Shown in pieces: positions 32,999 to 41,172 of a stretch of 64,000 nucleotides of DNA (positions within the stretch are counted from its first letter, which is position 1; each line of letters begins with the position of its first letter). The position numbers and the translations under genes are program-made. The DNA is taken from NCBI RefSeq assembly GCF_014982725.1, contig NZ_JADCJZ010000003.1, positions 124,001-188,000 of the forward strand, read 5' to 3'. Source of the stretch: Thermophilibacter gallinarum (lineage in GTDB: Bacteria; Actinomycetota; Coriobacteriia; Coriobacteriales; Atopobiaceae). The notes beneath the pieces are model-generated. The model saw only the letters and a program-made list of their open reading frames with translations, had not been told where the DNA came from and searched no databases.

Positions 32999-33676
32999 CT
33001 AGGCGGTCTTGGAGACGGCGGCGACCGCGTTGGCGCGGATGTCGGCGATGGCCGCGGCACGGTCGGCTGAGCCGAACACGGCGCTGCCGGCCACGAAGAC
33101 GTTGGCGCCGGAGGCCGTGACCTCGGCGACGTTTCGTGCGGAGATGCCGCCGTCGACCTCGACGAGCGGGCTCACGCCGTGCTCGTCGCACATGCGGCGG
33201 AGGCGACGGAGCTTGCGGAGGGTGGACTCGATGAACGTCTGGCCGCCGAACCCGGGGTTGACGCTCATCACGAGGACCATGTCGAGGTCGTCCAGGATCG
33301 GCTCGAGCACGCTCACGGGCGTGGCGGGGTTGAGCGCGATCGAGGCCTTGGCGCCGCGGTCCTTGATCAGCTGCACGAGGCGATGCGCGTGCAGCGCGGC
33401 CTCGTAGTGGAAGGAGACGATGGAGGCGCCCGCGTCGAGGTACTTCTCGGTCACCTCGTCGGGGTTGGAGACCATCAGGTGGGCGTCGACCGGCAGGCCG
33501 CTCGCCGCCGCGACGGCGCGGAGCATGTCGGGGCCGAACGTCAGGTTGGGGACGAAGTGGCCGTCCATGACGTCGAAGTGGATCAGGTCGGCCGAGGAGA
33601 CCTGCTCGAGCTCGTCGGAGAGGCGCAGGTAGTCGGCGGAGAGGATGGACGGGGCAATGAGAACGCTGTCGGACAT
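32999..33676 (-). CDS. rpe: Rpe, ribulose-phosphate 3-epimerase
   Basis: It interconverts ribulose-5-phosphate and xylulose-5-phosphate in the pentose phosphate pathway. The 225-residue TIM barrel has IAPSILSADYLRL, HFDVMDGHFVPNLTFGP, DAHLMVSNPDE, MSVNPGFGGQTF and VDGGISARN, with the metal-binding His and Asp residues intact. The ATG shares one base with the plsY stop. Being between lipid and sulfur genes is not functionally obvious and may only reflect packing. Confidence 0.96.
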   Translation of the reverse strand: MSDSVLIAPSILSADYLRLSDELEQVSSADLIHFDVMDGHFVPNLTFGPDMLRAVAAASGLPVDAHLMVSNPDEVTEKYLDAGASIVSFHYEAALHAHRLVQLIKDRGAKASIALNPATPVSVLEPILDDLDMVLVMSVNPGFGGQTFIESTLRKLRRLRRMCDEHGVSPLVEVDGGISARNVAEVTASGANVFVAGSAVFGSADRAAAIADIRANAVAAVSKTA

Positions 33677-34350
33677 CAGTGCGTCTCCTCCTTGTCAGAG
33701 CGGTGGAACGAGAAGCGGCGCTCCTCATGGCGGGCGAGCCGGCGCACGTTCTCGCGGTGAGACCAGATCACCACGACGGCTGCGACGGCGACGGGGGCGA
33801 TGGCGGCCGCGGGGAGGCCGAAGACGACGCACCACACGGGCAGCGACGCCGCGGCGAAGACGGAGCCGAGGGAGACGTAGCGCGTGGGGACGGCGAGCAC
33901 GAGGAACACGGCGAGCGCGGCGAGGCCGATGGGCCAGTAGAGGCCGAGGGCCGCCCCGAAGCCGACGGCGATCCCCTTCCCGCCGTGGAAGCGAAGGTAG
34001 GGCGAGAAGACGTGACCGCAAATGCATCCGAGGAAGACGAAGGCGAGCGACGCCCCGAAGGCGGTGGTGTGGTCGAGCGCGGCGACGTCGCCGCCGAGGG
34101 CGAGCGCCGCCACGGCGTGGCGGGCGACGAGCATCCACACGAGGCCCTTGCCCAGGTCGAGCAGGAGCGTCGCCGCCGCGGCGCCCTTCCCGACGGAGCG
34201 CGCGACGTTGGTGGTGCCGATGTTGCCCGAGCCGACCTCGCGGACGTCGACGTGGCCCATGAGCCGGGCGACCACGAGGCCGAACGGGATGCCGCAGACG
34301 AGGTAGGCGCCGAGCGTGAAGACGGCCGTCCAGAGCGCGAGCCCCTGCAT
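33676..34350 (-). CDS. plsY: PlsY, acyl-phosphate:glycerol-3-phosphate acyltransferase
   Basis: A membrane enzyme that moves an acyl group from acyl-phosphate to glycerol-3-phosphate, giving lysophosphatidic acid, the substrate for PlsC. Three PlsY motifs are present: VREVGSGNIGTTNVARSVGK, LRFHGGKGIAVGFG and the C-terminal VIWSHRENVRRLARHEE. The 224-residue length and about five helices fit. The der-plsY order is a common Gram-positive arrangement; gpsA, which often follows, is replaced here by rpe. Confidence 0.94.
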   Translation of the reverse strand: MQGLALWTAVFTLGAYLVCGIPFGLVVARLMGHVDVREVGSGNIGTTNVARSVGKGAAAATLLLDLGKGLVWMLVARHAVAALALGGDVAALDHTTAFGASLAFVFLGCICGHVFSPYLRFHGGKGIAVGFGAALGLYWPIGLAALAVFLVLAVPTRYVSLGSVFAAASLPVWCVVFGLPAAAIAPVAVAAVVVIWSHRENVRRLARHEERRFSFHRSDKEETH

Positions 34351-35681
34351 CAGCGCTCGCCCCCCTCGGTGGAGCGACGGAACTTCAGTCGCACCGGCGT
34401 GCCGGTGAGGTCGAAGCGCTGGCGCAGGCGGTTCTCGAGGAACCGCTCAAAGTTGTCGTCAACGAGGTCGGGGGCGTTGCACCAGAAGGAGATGACGGGG
34501 GGCTCTGTGCCGGTCTGCGTCGCGTAGCGGATCTTGAGGCGGCGGCCCTTCTCGCTGCGCGTGTGGCCCCCCTCGCGGATCTGGGCGAGGAAGTCGTTGA
34601 GCTCGGTGGTCCTGAGCTGGGACGAATGCGCCTCGGCGGCGCGGACGGCGAGCTGCAGGACCTTGTCCGTGGCGCGCCCCGTGAGGGCGGAGACGTTAAC
34701 GGAGGGAATCCAGGGCGCGAAGGCGAGGCGCTTGTCGATCGATGCGACGATCTCGTCGCGCTGCTGCTCGGTCTCCACGAGGTCCCACTTGTTGAGGACG
34801 AGCACGAGCGCGCGACCGCGGTCGATGGCCATGCCGGCGACCTTCTGGTCCTGCTCGGTGACCCCGACGGTGGCGTCGACGACGAGCAGGCAGACGTCGG
34901 CACGCTCGATGGCCTGGAGGCCGCGGACGAGGCTGTAGTACTCGACGTCCTCGTGGACCTGGGACTTCTTGCGCATGCCCGCCGTGTCGACGAGCCGGAT
35001 GGTCTGGCCCTGCCACTCGATCATGGTGTCGATCGCGTCGCGCGTGGTTCCGGCGACGTCGGAGACGATCGAGCGCTTCTTGTTGGCGAGGCGGTTCGCG
35101 AGGCTGGACTTGCCGACGTTGGGCCGGCCGATGATGGCGAGCGAGAGGACGTCGTCCTCGGGCTCCTCCACCTCCTCCTCGGGGAACGCGGCGACGATCT
35201 CGTCGAGCAGGTCGCCGGTGCCGTGGCCGTGTCCGGCCGAGAGCGGGCGCGGCTCGCCGACGCCGAGGGCGTAGAAGTCCCAGAGGCCGTCCTGCTCGGT
35301 GGCGGGGTCGTCCTTCTTGTTCACGACGAGGAAGACGGGTTTGTCCGTGCGGCGGACGATGCGGGCGACCTCCTCGTCCTCGTCGGTCACGCCGGTCCTG
35401 CCGTCGACGACGAAGACGATGACGTCGGCCTCCTCGCAGGCCATGAGGGCCTGCTCGCGAATGCGCGGGGCGAAGACGTCCTTGGACTTGACGGACTCGA
35501 TGCCGCCGGTGTCGATGAGGGTGAACTCGCGTCCGTTCCAGTCGGCCTCGTGATAGGAGCGGTCTCTCGTCACGCCGCGCGACTCGTGCACGATGGCGTC
35601 GCGACTCACCGCGATGCGGTTCACGAGCGTGGACTTGCCGACGTTGGGCCGGCCGACCACGGCGACTACGGGTTTGGGCAT
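34350..35681 (-). CDS. der: Der (EngA), double-GTPase for 50S assembly
   Basis: A 443-residue protein with two Era-like G domains and a C-terminal KH-like domain. Domain 1 shows GRPNVGKSTLVNRI, DTGGIE and NKKDD; domain 2 shows GRPNVGKSSLANRL, DTAGMRKKSQVH and NKWDL; the KH end includes GRRLKIRYATQTGTEPP. Der is needed for late 50S maturation. It starts 89 bp after a long cruciform repeat that separates it from the DUF512 gene, and leads the der-to-nfo run. Confidence 0.97.
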   Translation of the reverse strand: MPKPVVAVVGRPNVGKSTLVNRIAVSRDAIVHESRGVTRDRSYHEADWNGREFTLIDTGGIESVKSKDVFAPRIREQALMACEEADVIVFVVDGRTGVTDEDEEVARIVRRTDKPVFLVVNKKDDPATEQDGLWDFYALGVGEPRPLSAGHGHGTGDLLDEIVAAFPEEEVEEPEDDVLSLAIIGRPNVGKSSLANRLANKKRSIVSDVAGTTRDAIDTMIEWQGQTIRLVDTAGMRKKSQVHEDVEYYSLVRGLQAIERADVCLLVVDATVGVTEQDQKVAGMAIDRGRALVLVLNKWDLVETEQQRDEIVASIDKRLAFAPWIPSVNVSALTGRATDKVLQLAVRAAEAHSSQLRTTELNDFLAQIREGGHTRSEKGRRLKIRYATQTGTEPPVISFWCNAPDLVDDNFERFLENRLRQRFDLTGTPVRLKFRRSTEGGER

Positions 35682-35769
35682 CTCGTCTCCTCGCTATTCG
35701 ATTTGCGGGGAAATCTTACCACGAACGGTGCATATTCGCCGGTGAGCGCGAGACATTCACAGGTCGTCC

Positions 35770-35869
35770 GCCCCCGACCGGCGCGGCCACTGTCCGGCGC
35801 TCAGACAGCTTGCCGAGAAGGGCGCTCGGCAAGAACTCGCGGCGGACAGTGGCCGCGCCGGTCGGGGGC
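35770..35869. repeat. Cruciform element, family 1 copy A
   Basis: A perfect 27-bp inverted repeat (35770-35796 with 35843-35869) encloses a 46-bp core (35797-35842) that starts GCGCTCAGACAG and ends AACTCGCGG. Inside the core CTTGCCGAG (35809-35817) pairs with CTCGGCAAG (35825-35833). The core differs at one base from copy C (50710-50809), but the arms are unrelated. The right arm's last base is also the G of the DUF512 stop codon. No T-run follows. Confidence 0.93.
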
Positions 35870-37254
35870 TACGTCAGGCCGAGGATGGCGAGAAGGGCGT
35901 CGAGGTAGTCGCCTGGGTTGGGGACGCTCACGGTCACGAGGGCGCCGCGGGCCCGAAGCTCGTCGAGGATGCGGGCCTCGGTGTCGCCGTCGAGGGTGAG
36001 CTTGTCGAAGTTGAACATCACCTCGGGGAGCACGACGAGCGTGCCTGCGAGCTCATCCGGCATCTGGACGAGCAGATCCTCGGACACGATGAGGCCCGTC
36101 ACGTTGACGTCGCCGCCGAAGTAGTCGTTCCTGATCGCGCGCGTCCGTGCTCGGCCTGCGGGCGACAGCGCACGGCAGAAGGCGCCGATCGTCTCGGACG
36201 CCGCCTCGCCGCAGACGAGCTCCACGCGCAGGCCCCGCTCGCCAAGGACTTCGTCAACGCGTCGCAGGTCGCAGGCGCGCTCACGCGCGACGAGCACCGT
36301 CTCGTCGAGGAAGCTCCGAAGCATGCCGATGCCGTCGTAGAACTGCGGGTAGCCGTCGTAGGTCTCGGCCGGCGGGACGGGCAGGTCGGCGTCGACATAG
36401 AACTCGTCGGAGAGCTGGAAGCGCGTGATGCCGAGCGTGCTTCTCGCCCGCTCCTGATACGGCTCGAGGAGACGGACCACGGCTCGGGAGGCCTCGGGGT
36501 CATCGGAGTAGGAGCTCTTGAAGCGTCGGCTGTGCTTGGTATAGCCGAGCGGCACGATGGCGAGCGAGGTGATGCCGGGGCGTGCCTCGACCCAGTCGAG
36601 CGTGGCGGCGAGCTCGGCGCCGTCGTTGATGCCCGGGCAGAGCACGATCTGGGCGTGCACCTCGATGCCGCCCGCGAGCAGGCGCTCGAGCACCTCGATG
36701 CCGCGGTCCGCGCGGCGCCCGATGAGGCTTTTGCGCACCTCGGGCGTGATCGCGTGGATGGAAACGTTCATCGGCGAGAGGCCGCAGTCGACGATCCGCT
36801 CGGCCTCCTCGTCGGAGACGTTGGTGAGCGTCACGAAGTTGCCCTGCAGGAAGGAGAGCCGGTAGTCGTCGTCGCGCAGCGTGAGCGTGGCGCGCGCCTC
36901 GGGCGGCAGCATCGCCATGAAGCAGAACTGGCAGGCGTTCACGCAGGTGCGAATGCCGTCGAAGAGGACGTCAGTGAAGTCGATGCCCCAGTCCTGGCCC
37001 GGCTCGCGCCAGAGCTCGCAGGGGGTCACGCTGCCGTCGCGCGGGTCGAAGACCTCGAGCTCGCAGCAGGCGCCGTCGGCCTCCCAGCGCCAGTCGATGA
37101 GGTCGCGCGGCACGACGCCGCTCACGCGATCGACGCGCATGCCCGGCTCGATCCCGGCCTCCCAGGCGGGGCTCCCCTCCTCGACGGCAGCCACCCAGGC
37201 GCCCGTCGCGCGCTCGCGCGTCGAGGCGTAGTCCGCGCGCTTCTGCTCGGCCAT
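35869..37254 (-). CDS. DUF512 radical-SAM protein with PDZ-like N-terminus
   Basis: The ATG at 37254, after GGGGGTG, gives 461 residues; upstream ATGs lack a site. The N-terminal 70 residues look PDZ-like (VAAVEEGSPAWEAGIEPGMRV). A radical-SAM-type cluster follows with CVNACQFC (C-x3-C-x2-C) and then GNFVTLTNVSDEEA and SIHAITPEVR; the C-terminal DUF512 part has ITRFQLSDEFY and DYFGGDVNVTGLIV. The family is widespread beside der in Gram-positive anaerobes, but its reaction is not known to me. The stop codon touches cruciform A. Confidence 0.88.
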   Translation of the reverse strand: MAEQKRADYASTRERATGAWVAAVEEGSPAWEAGIEPGMRVDRVSGVVPRDLIDWRWEADGACCELEVFDPRDGSVTPCELWREPGQDWGIDFTDVLFDGIRTCVNACQFCFMAMLPPEARATLTLRDDDYRLSFLQGNFVTLTNVSDEEAERIVDCGLSPMNVSIHAITPEVRKSLIGRRADRGIEVLERLLAGGIEVHAQIVLCPGINDGAELAATLDWVEARPGITSLAIVPLGYTKHSRRFKSSYSDDPEASRAVVRLLEPYQERARSTLGITRFQLSDEFYVDADLPVPPAETYDGYPQFYDGIGMLRSFLDETVLVARERACDLRRVDEVLGERGLRVELVCGEAASETIGAFCRALSPAGRARTRAIRNDYFGGDVNVTGLIVSEDLLVQMPDELAGTLVVLPEVMFNFDKLTLDGDTEARILDELRARGALVTVSVPNPGDYLDALLAILGLT

Positions 37255-37340
37255 GCCGCACCCCCGCTCTTCTCGCCCGACGTCTGCCACGCACCAACAA
37301 CGTACAAAATCCAGCACAATAATCTATATGCCCAGTTGAA

Positions 37341-37372
37341 AATAACGCACACGTACGATTTTGTGCGTTATT
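37341..37372. promoter_or_regulatory. 32-bp AT-rich inverted repeat upstream of the DUF512 gene
   Basis: AATAACGCACA (37341-37351) and TGTGCGTTATT (37362-37372) are perfect inverted repeats around CGTACGATTT. They lie 87 bp above the DUF512 start and 28 bp beyond the ispH stop. AT-richness argues for an operator or terminator rather than the GC-rich cruciforms. Confidence 0.6.
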
Positions 37373-37399
37373 CGCCGGAGGGCGAGAAGGACGCGCGCG

Positions 37400-38242
37400 C
37401 TACTCCCCCACCATGGCGGCAATGGCGTCGCGCACGGCCTCGATCTGGCTCGCGGGCGTGCTGGCACCCGCGGTGATGCCGATCAGGCCCGCGCCCTCGA
37501 ACCACTCCGGCCTCAGCTCGTCGTCGCCCTCCACGTGATGGGTGCGTGGGCAGCGCGCCGCCGAGATCTCGGCCAGGCGCGTCGTGTTGGCGGAGTTGCG
37601 CCCTCCGATCACGACCATGACGTCGGCCTCGCGGGCGAGCTCGTCGGCGGCGGACTGATGGCCGGCCGTGGCCTCGCAGATCGTGTTGATGACGCGGACC
37701 TCCTCCGCGCGGGCGAGCAGCTCCTCGACGACCTCGGCGAGAAGGGCGCGGCGGGCGGTCGTCTGAACGACCACGCCGACCTTGCGCGCGTGCGGGAGCC
37801 CGGCTGCCTCCTGCGCAGACCCCACGACCACGGCGCCGGGCGCATGCGGCAGCGTCGCCTCGACCTCGGGGTGCCCCGCTTCGCCGACGACGACGACCTG
37901 GTATCCCTCGCGGGAGAGGCGCTCGGCGGCGAGATGCACCTTCTTCACGAAGGGGCACGTCGCGTCGAGGACGCGCCTGCAGAGCTCCCTCGCGCGCGCC
38001 TCCTCCTCGGGCACAGTCCCGTGCGTGCGCAACAGCAGGGTGTCACCCGCGGCCTGCTCGGGCGAGGACACGGCGTCGACTCCGCGCTCGGCGAGCCCGG
38101 AGACGACGCGCGGGTTGTGGATCAGCGGGCCGAGCGTGTGGACGGCCCCCTCGTGCTCGTCAGCCGCGGCCTCGACCATCTGCAGGGCGCGCTCGACGCC
38201 GTAGCAGGCGCCCGCCTCGCTCGCGATGCGGATCTCGGGCAC
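37400..38242 (-). CDS. ispH: IspH, 4-hydroxy-3-methylbut-2-enyl diphosphate reductase
   Basis: The last MEP-pathway step: reduction of HMBPP to IPP and DMAPP by a [4Fe-4S] enzyme. I use the GTG at 38242, one base after the plsC stop, giving 280 residues; the frame stays open further up but only shadows plsC. The three cluster cysteines sit in GACYGVERA, LDATCPFVKKVH and INTICEATAGHQ. VVIGGRNSANTTRL and TAGASTPASQIEAV complete the substrate site. With ispG and dxr in this window, most of the late pathway is here. Confidence 0.95.
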   Translation of the reverse strand: MPEIRIASEAGACYGVERALQMVEAAADEHEGAVHTLGPLIHNPRVVSGLAERGVDAVSSPEQAAGDTLLLRTHGTVPEEEARARELCRRVLDATCPFVKKVHLAAERLSREGYQVVVVGEAGHPEVEATLPHAPGAVVVGSAQEAAGLPHARKVGVVVQTTARRALLAEVVEELLARAEEVRVINTICEATAGHQSAADELAREADVMVVIGGRNSANTTRLAEISAARCPRTHHVEGDDELRPEWFEGAGLIGITAGASTPASQIEAVRDAIAAMVGE

Positions 38243-38243
38243 C

Positions 38244-38963
38244 TCAGTCCACCCCCGGGTAGTCGGCGCGCATCTGGTCGCGCAGGGCGTAGACGCGCTC
38301 CATGCCCCGACGCTCCATCTCGGCGAGCTGCTCCTTGCGCTTCTCGCCGAGGATCTCGGACCACTCGATGGGCCTCTCGGCACGCACGTAGACGGGCCGA
38401 CGGAAGCGCAGGCGGCGCGCGCCGATGATGGCGACAGGCTGGACGGGTGCCTTGGCGAGCTGGGCCATGATGGCGTAGCCGCCGTGGGTCTGGGCGTCCG
38501 CGTCGTCGCGGACGCGCGTCCCCTCCGGGTAGATGAGGACGGACTCGCCGCGGGCGAGCATGGCACGGGCGCGGCGGACCGTCTTCATGTCGGCCGTCCC
38601 ACGCTGCACCGGGAAGCCGCCCGCACGCGAGAAGAGCCAGGCGGCGGGACCGATGCGGTCGAAGTCACTCTTGTAGACGATGCGCACGGGGACGTGGGCA
38701 AGCCACAGAGCGACCACGACCACGACGGGGTCGAGCATGGACTCGTGGTTCATGATGATGACGCGACCGCGCGGGTCCTCGGTGAGCAGCTCGATGTTCT
38801 CCACTCGCCAGGGCCAGAGGAACTTGGTGACGACCCAGAGGATGCGGACCACGGCGCCGATGAGGAGCCGCCCGGGCAGCGGGTGCTGTCGGATGTCGTG
38901 GTCGTAATAGTCGTCGAGGGTGTTGCCCGCGAAGGCGCGCATGCGCCCGTCCTTCTCGCTCAT
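38244..38963 (-). CDS. plsC: PlsC-type 1-acyl-sn-glycerol-3-phosphate acyltransferase
   Basis: It acylates lysophosphatidic acid to phosphatidic acid. The catalytic NHESMLD (H-x4-D), FPVQRGTADM and YPEGTRVRDD motifs follow in the usual order in 239 residues, after a short N-terminal membrane stretch (LLIGAVVRILWVVTKFLW). Its ATG overlaps the cmk stop by four bases. The product feeds CdsA at 54471. Confidence 0.92.
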   Translation of the reverse strand: MSEKDGRMRAFAGNTLDDYYDHDIRQHPLPGRLLIGAVVRILWVVTKFLWPWRVENIELLTEDPRGRVIIMNHESMLDPVVVVVALWLAHVPVRIVYKSDFDRIGPAAWLFSRAGGFPVQRGTADMKTVRRARAMLARGESVLIYPEGTRVRDDADAQTHGGYAIMAQLAKAPVQPVAIIGARRLRFRRPVYVRAERPIEWSEILGEKRKEQLAEMERRGMERVYALRDQMRADYPGVD

Positions 38964-39670
38964 GCGTCGGCCCTCCCCGCACGCGCGGCGAGCTCGGGCG
39001 AGAGCGCGAGGATGGCCTCGACGACCTCCTCGAAGGAGAGCTCGGAGGAGTCGATGCGCGCCGCGTCGTCGGCAGGGCGCAGCGGGGAGGTCTCGCGCGT
39101 CGAGTCGTAGGTGTCGCGACGGACGAGGTCGGCGAGGATCGCCTGCTCGTCACCGGCGTCGACGGCGACCTCGTCGCCCGTTGCCAGGTTGCCGCCCTGG
39201 CGCTGGACGGCTCGGCGGCGCGCCCGCGCCTCGGGCGAGGCGCTGAGGAAGACCTTCACGTCGGCCGCGGGGAACACGACCGTGCCGATGTCACGTCCCT
39301 CGGCCACGACGTCGCCCTCCTCGCCGAAGCGGCGCTGGAGCGCGACCATGGTCACGCGGACCGCAGGGTTGGCGGAGACCGCCGAGACGGCGCGCTCGAC
39401 CTCGGCGGTGCGGATCTCGCTCGTGACGTCGGTGCCGTCGACGACGACCCGCTGCCCGCCCTCGGACGGCAGAAACTCGATGCGGACGCCGTCTGCGACG
39501 GCGGCAACGGCCTCGGCGTCGTCGGGGTCGACGCCGCGCTCCAGGCACGTGAGCGCGACGGAGCGGTACATCGCGCCCGTGTCGAGGTAGGTGAGGTCGC
39601 AGCGCCGCGCGATCTCACGCGCCACCGATGACTTGCCGGAACCGGACGGACCGTCAATGGCTACGATCAT
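38960..39670 (-). CDS. cmk: Cmk, cytidylate kinase
   Basis: It phosphorylates CMP and dCMP. The ATG at 39670 follows AAGGAGTGACC; the frame opens further up to 39943 but that part shadows rluB. The 236-residue protein has P-loop IDGPSGSGKSSVAREIA, LDTGAMYRSVAL, the substrate-binding EGRDIGTVVFP and LRRDTYDSTRE-type lid (here VRRDTYDSTRETSPL). It overlaps the end of rluB by 17 bases, a conserved coupling in Gram-positive bacteria. Confidence 0.95.
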   Translation of the reverse strand: MIVAIDGPSGSGKSSVAREIARRCDLTYLDTGAMYRSVALTCLERGVDPDDAEAVAAVADGVRIEFLPSEGGQRVVVDGTDVTSEIRTAEVERAVSAVSANPAVRVTMVALQRRFGEEGDVVAEGRDIGTVVFPAADVKVFLSASPEARARRRAVQRQGGNLATGDEVAVDAGDEQAILADLVRRDTYDSTRETSPLRPADDAARIDSSELSFEEVVEAILALSPELAARAGRADA

Positions 39671-40490
39671 GGTCACTCCTTCTCTCGTTGCAGATCTCCG
39701 TGAGCTCGGAGCTCTCGGCCTCGGTGAGCTCGCGCCACGCTCCCTCGGCGAGGTCGCCCAGCCGAAGCGGGCCGAACGCGTCGCGATGGAGCGCGAGGAC
39801 GCGATGTCCGACCTCGAGCAGCATCTTCTTGACCTGGTGCTTCCTGCCCTCGTGGATCGTGAGGCCGACGACGGCGTTTGGCTCGCCGCTTCCCCTGCGG
39901 CCCGCCCCGTTGGGCGCGACCACCGAGAAGCGCGGGTCGTCATGCGGGATCAGCTCGACGCGGGCGGGCGCCGTCGGGCCGTCGTCGAGCATGACGCCGC
40001 GGCGCAGCCGGTCGAGCTCCCGTTCGCTCGGGGTGCCCACGACGAGGGCGACGTAGTGCTTCTCGACGTGGCGAGACGGGTGCAGCAGCGCCTGTCCCAG
40101 GTCGCCGTCGGTCGTGAAGAGCAGGAGCCCGGTGGTGTCCTGGTCGAGCCTCCCTACCGGGAAGAGGCCTGGGTGCTCGCGGCTGGGCACGAGCTCGGCG
40201 ACGGTGGGGCGGCCGAACGGGTCGCTCATGGTGGTGACGTAGCCCGACGGCTTGTTGAGGATCGCCGAGAAGGGCCTCTCGTCGATGCGACACACCCTGC
40301 CGTCGACGGTCACGACGTCGCGCTCGGGGTCGACCTTGCTGCCCAGCTCGGTCACGACCACGCCGTTGACGCTGACGCGCCCGGCGGTCATGAGGCGCTC
40401 GGAACCGCGCCTGCTTGCGACGCCGGCGCGCGCCAGGAAGCGCTGGAGGCGCATCGGGTAGAGCCCGCTTGTCCGGAGCGGCTCACTCAT
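39654..40490 (-). CDS. rluB: RluB-type 23S rRNA pseudouridine synthase
   Basis: It makes a pseudouridine in 23S rRNA, by family position 2605. The ATG at 40490 overlaps the scpB end by eight bases and gives 278 residues. An N-terminal S4 RNA-binding domain (MRLQRFLARAGVASRRGSE) is followed by the catalytic-Asp motif GRLDQDTTGLLLFTTDG and the C-terminal EGRKHQVKKMLLEVGH. The cluster scpA-scpB-rluB-cmk is widely conserved. Confidence 0.93.
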   Translation of the reverse strand: MSEPLRTSGLYPMRLQRFLARAGVASRRGSERLMTAGRVSVNGVVVTELGSKVDPERDVVTVDGRVCRIDERPFSAILNKPSGYVTTMSDPFGRPTVAELVPSREHPGLFPVGRLDQDTTGLLLFTTDGDLGQALLHPSRHVEKHYVALVVGTPSERELDRLRRGVMLDDGPTAPARVELIPHDDPRFSVVAPNGAGRRGSGEPNAVVGLTIHEGRKHQVKKMLLEVGHRVLALHRDAFGPLRLGDLAEGAWRELTEAESSELTEICNERRSDHDRSH

Positions 40491-41169
40491 CTGCCTGGGC
40501 TCCCCCGTCCTCGTCGCGCTCGTAGTCGTCGAGAAGCTCGCGCTCGTCATCCATGTCGGCGGCGGTCTCCTCGAGCGTCGAGGCGATGGAGCGGCCGGAG
40601 AGGCGCTCTCGGATGAAGCGCTTGGACTCCTCGTCCGGCGCGAAGTCCTCGAGCGGCGGGAGCTCGCGGAGGCTGCGCAGGCCGAAGTGCTCGAGGAAGA
40701 GGCGCGTGGTGCCCCAGAGCTGGGCGCCGCCGCGGTCGCGCTCGCGACCGACCTCGCGGACGAGGCCCTTCTCGCGCAGGGAGGCGATGACCCCGTCGGA
40801 GTTGACGCCGCGGATGGCGCGGACGCCCTCGCGCGAGACGGGCTGGTGGTACGCGATGACGGCGAGGGTCTCGAGCGCCGCCTGCGAGAGACGCCGCGTG
40901 TCCCAGGACAGCACGTAGCTCGCCACCTGGTCGTGGTAGGCGGGATGGGTGTAGAGCCTCCAGCCGCCCGCGACCTCGCGGAGCTGGAAGCCGCGATTGG
41001 CGTCGGCGTACTCCGCGGCGAGCTCCGCGAGCGCCTCGGCGGCCTCGCCCGGCTGGACGCCGGCGGCCTCGGCGAGCACCGTCGCCGGGACGGAGTCGTC
41101 CGAGACGAGCAGGAGGGCCTCGAGAAGCCCCTTGAGCGAGCCGGACTCCATGCGTGAAAGGTCAGCCAT
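40483..41169 (-). CDS. scpB: ScpB, segregation and condensation protein B
   Basis: A subunit of the SMC-ScpAB condensin that compacts and segregates the chromosome. The 228-residue protein has the two winged-helix domains of ScpB: GLLEALLLVSDDSVP at the start and LSQAALETLAVIAYHQPVSR with IRGVNSDGVIASLREKGLV in the second. An acidic tail follows residue 185. It lies three bases after the scpA stop. Confidence 0.95.
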   Translation of the reverse strand: MADLSRMESGSLKGLLEALLLVSDDSVPATVLAEAAGVQPGEAAEALAELAAEYADANRGFQLREVAGGWRLYTHPAYHDQVASYVLSWDTRRLSQAALETLAVIAYHQPVSREGVRAIRGVNSDGVIASLREKGLVREVGRERDRGGAQLWGTTRLFLEHFGLRSLRELPPLEDFAPDEESKRFIRERLSGRSIASTLEETAADMDDERELLDDYERDEDGGAQADE

Positions 41170-41172
41170 CTA

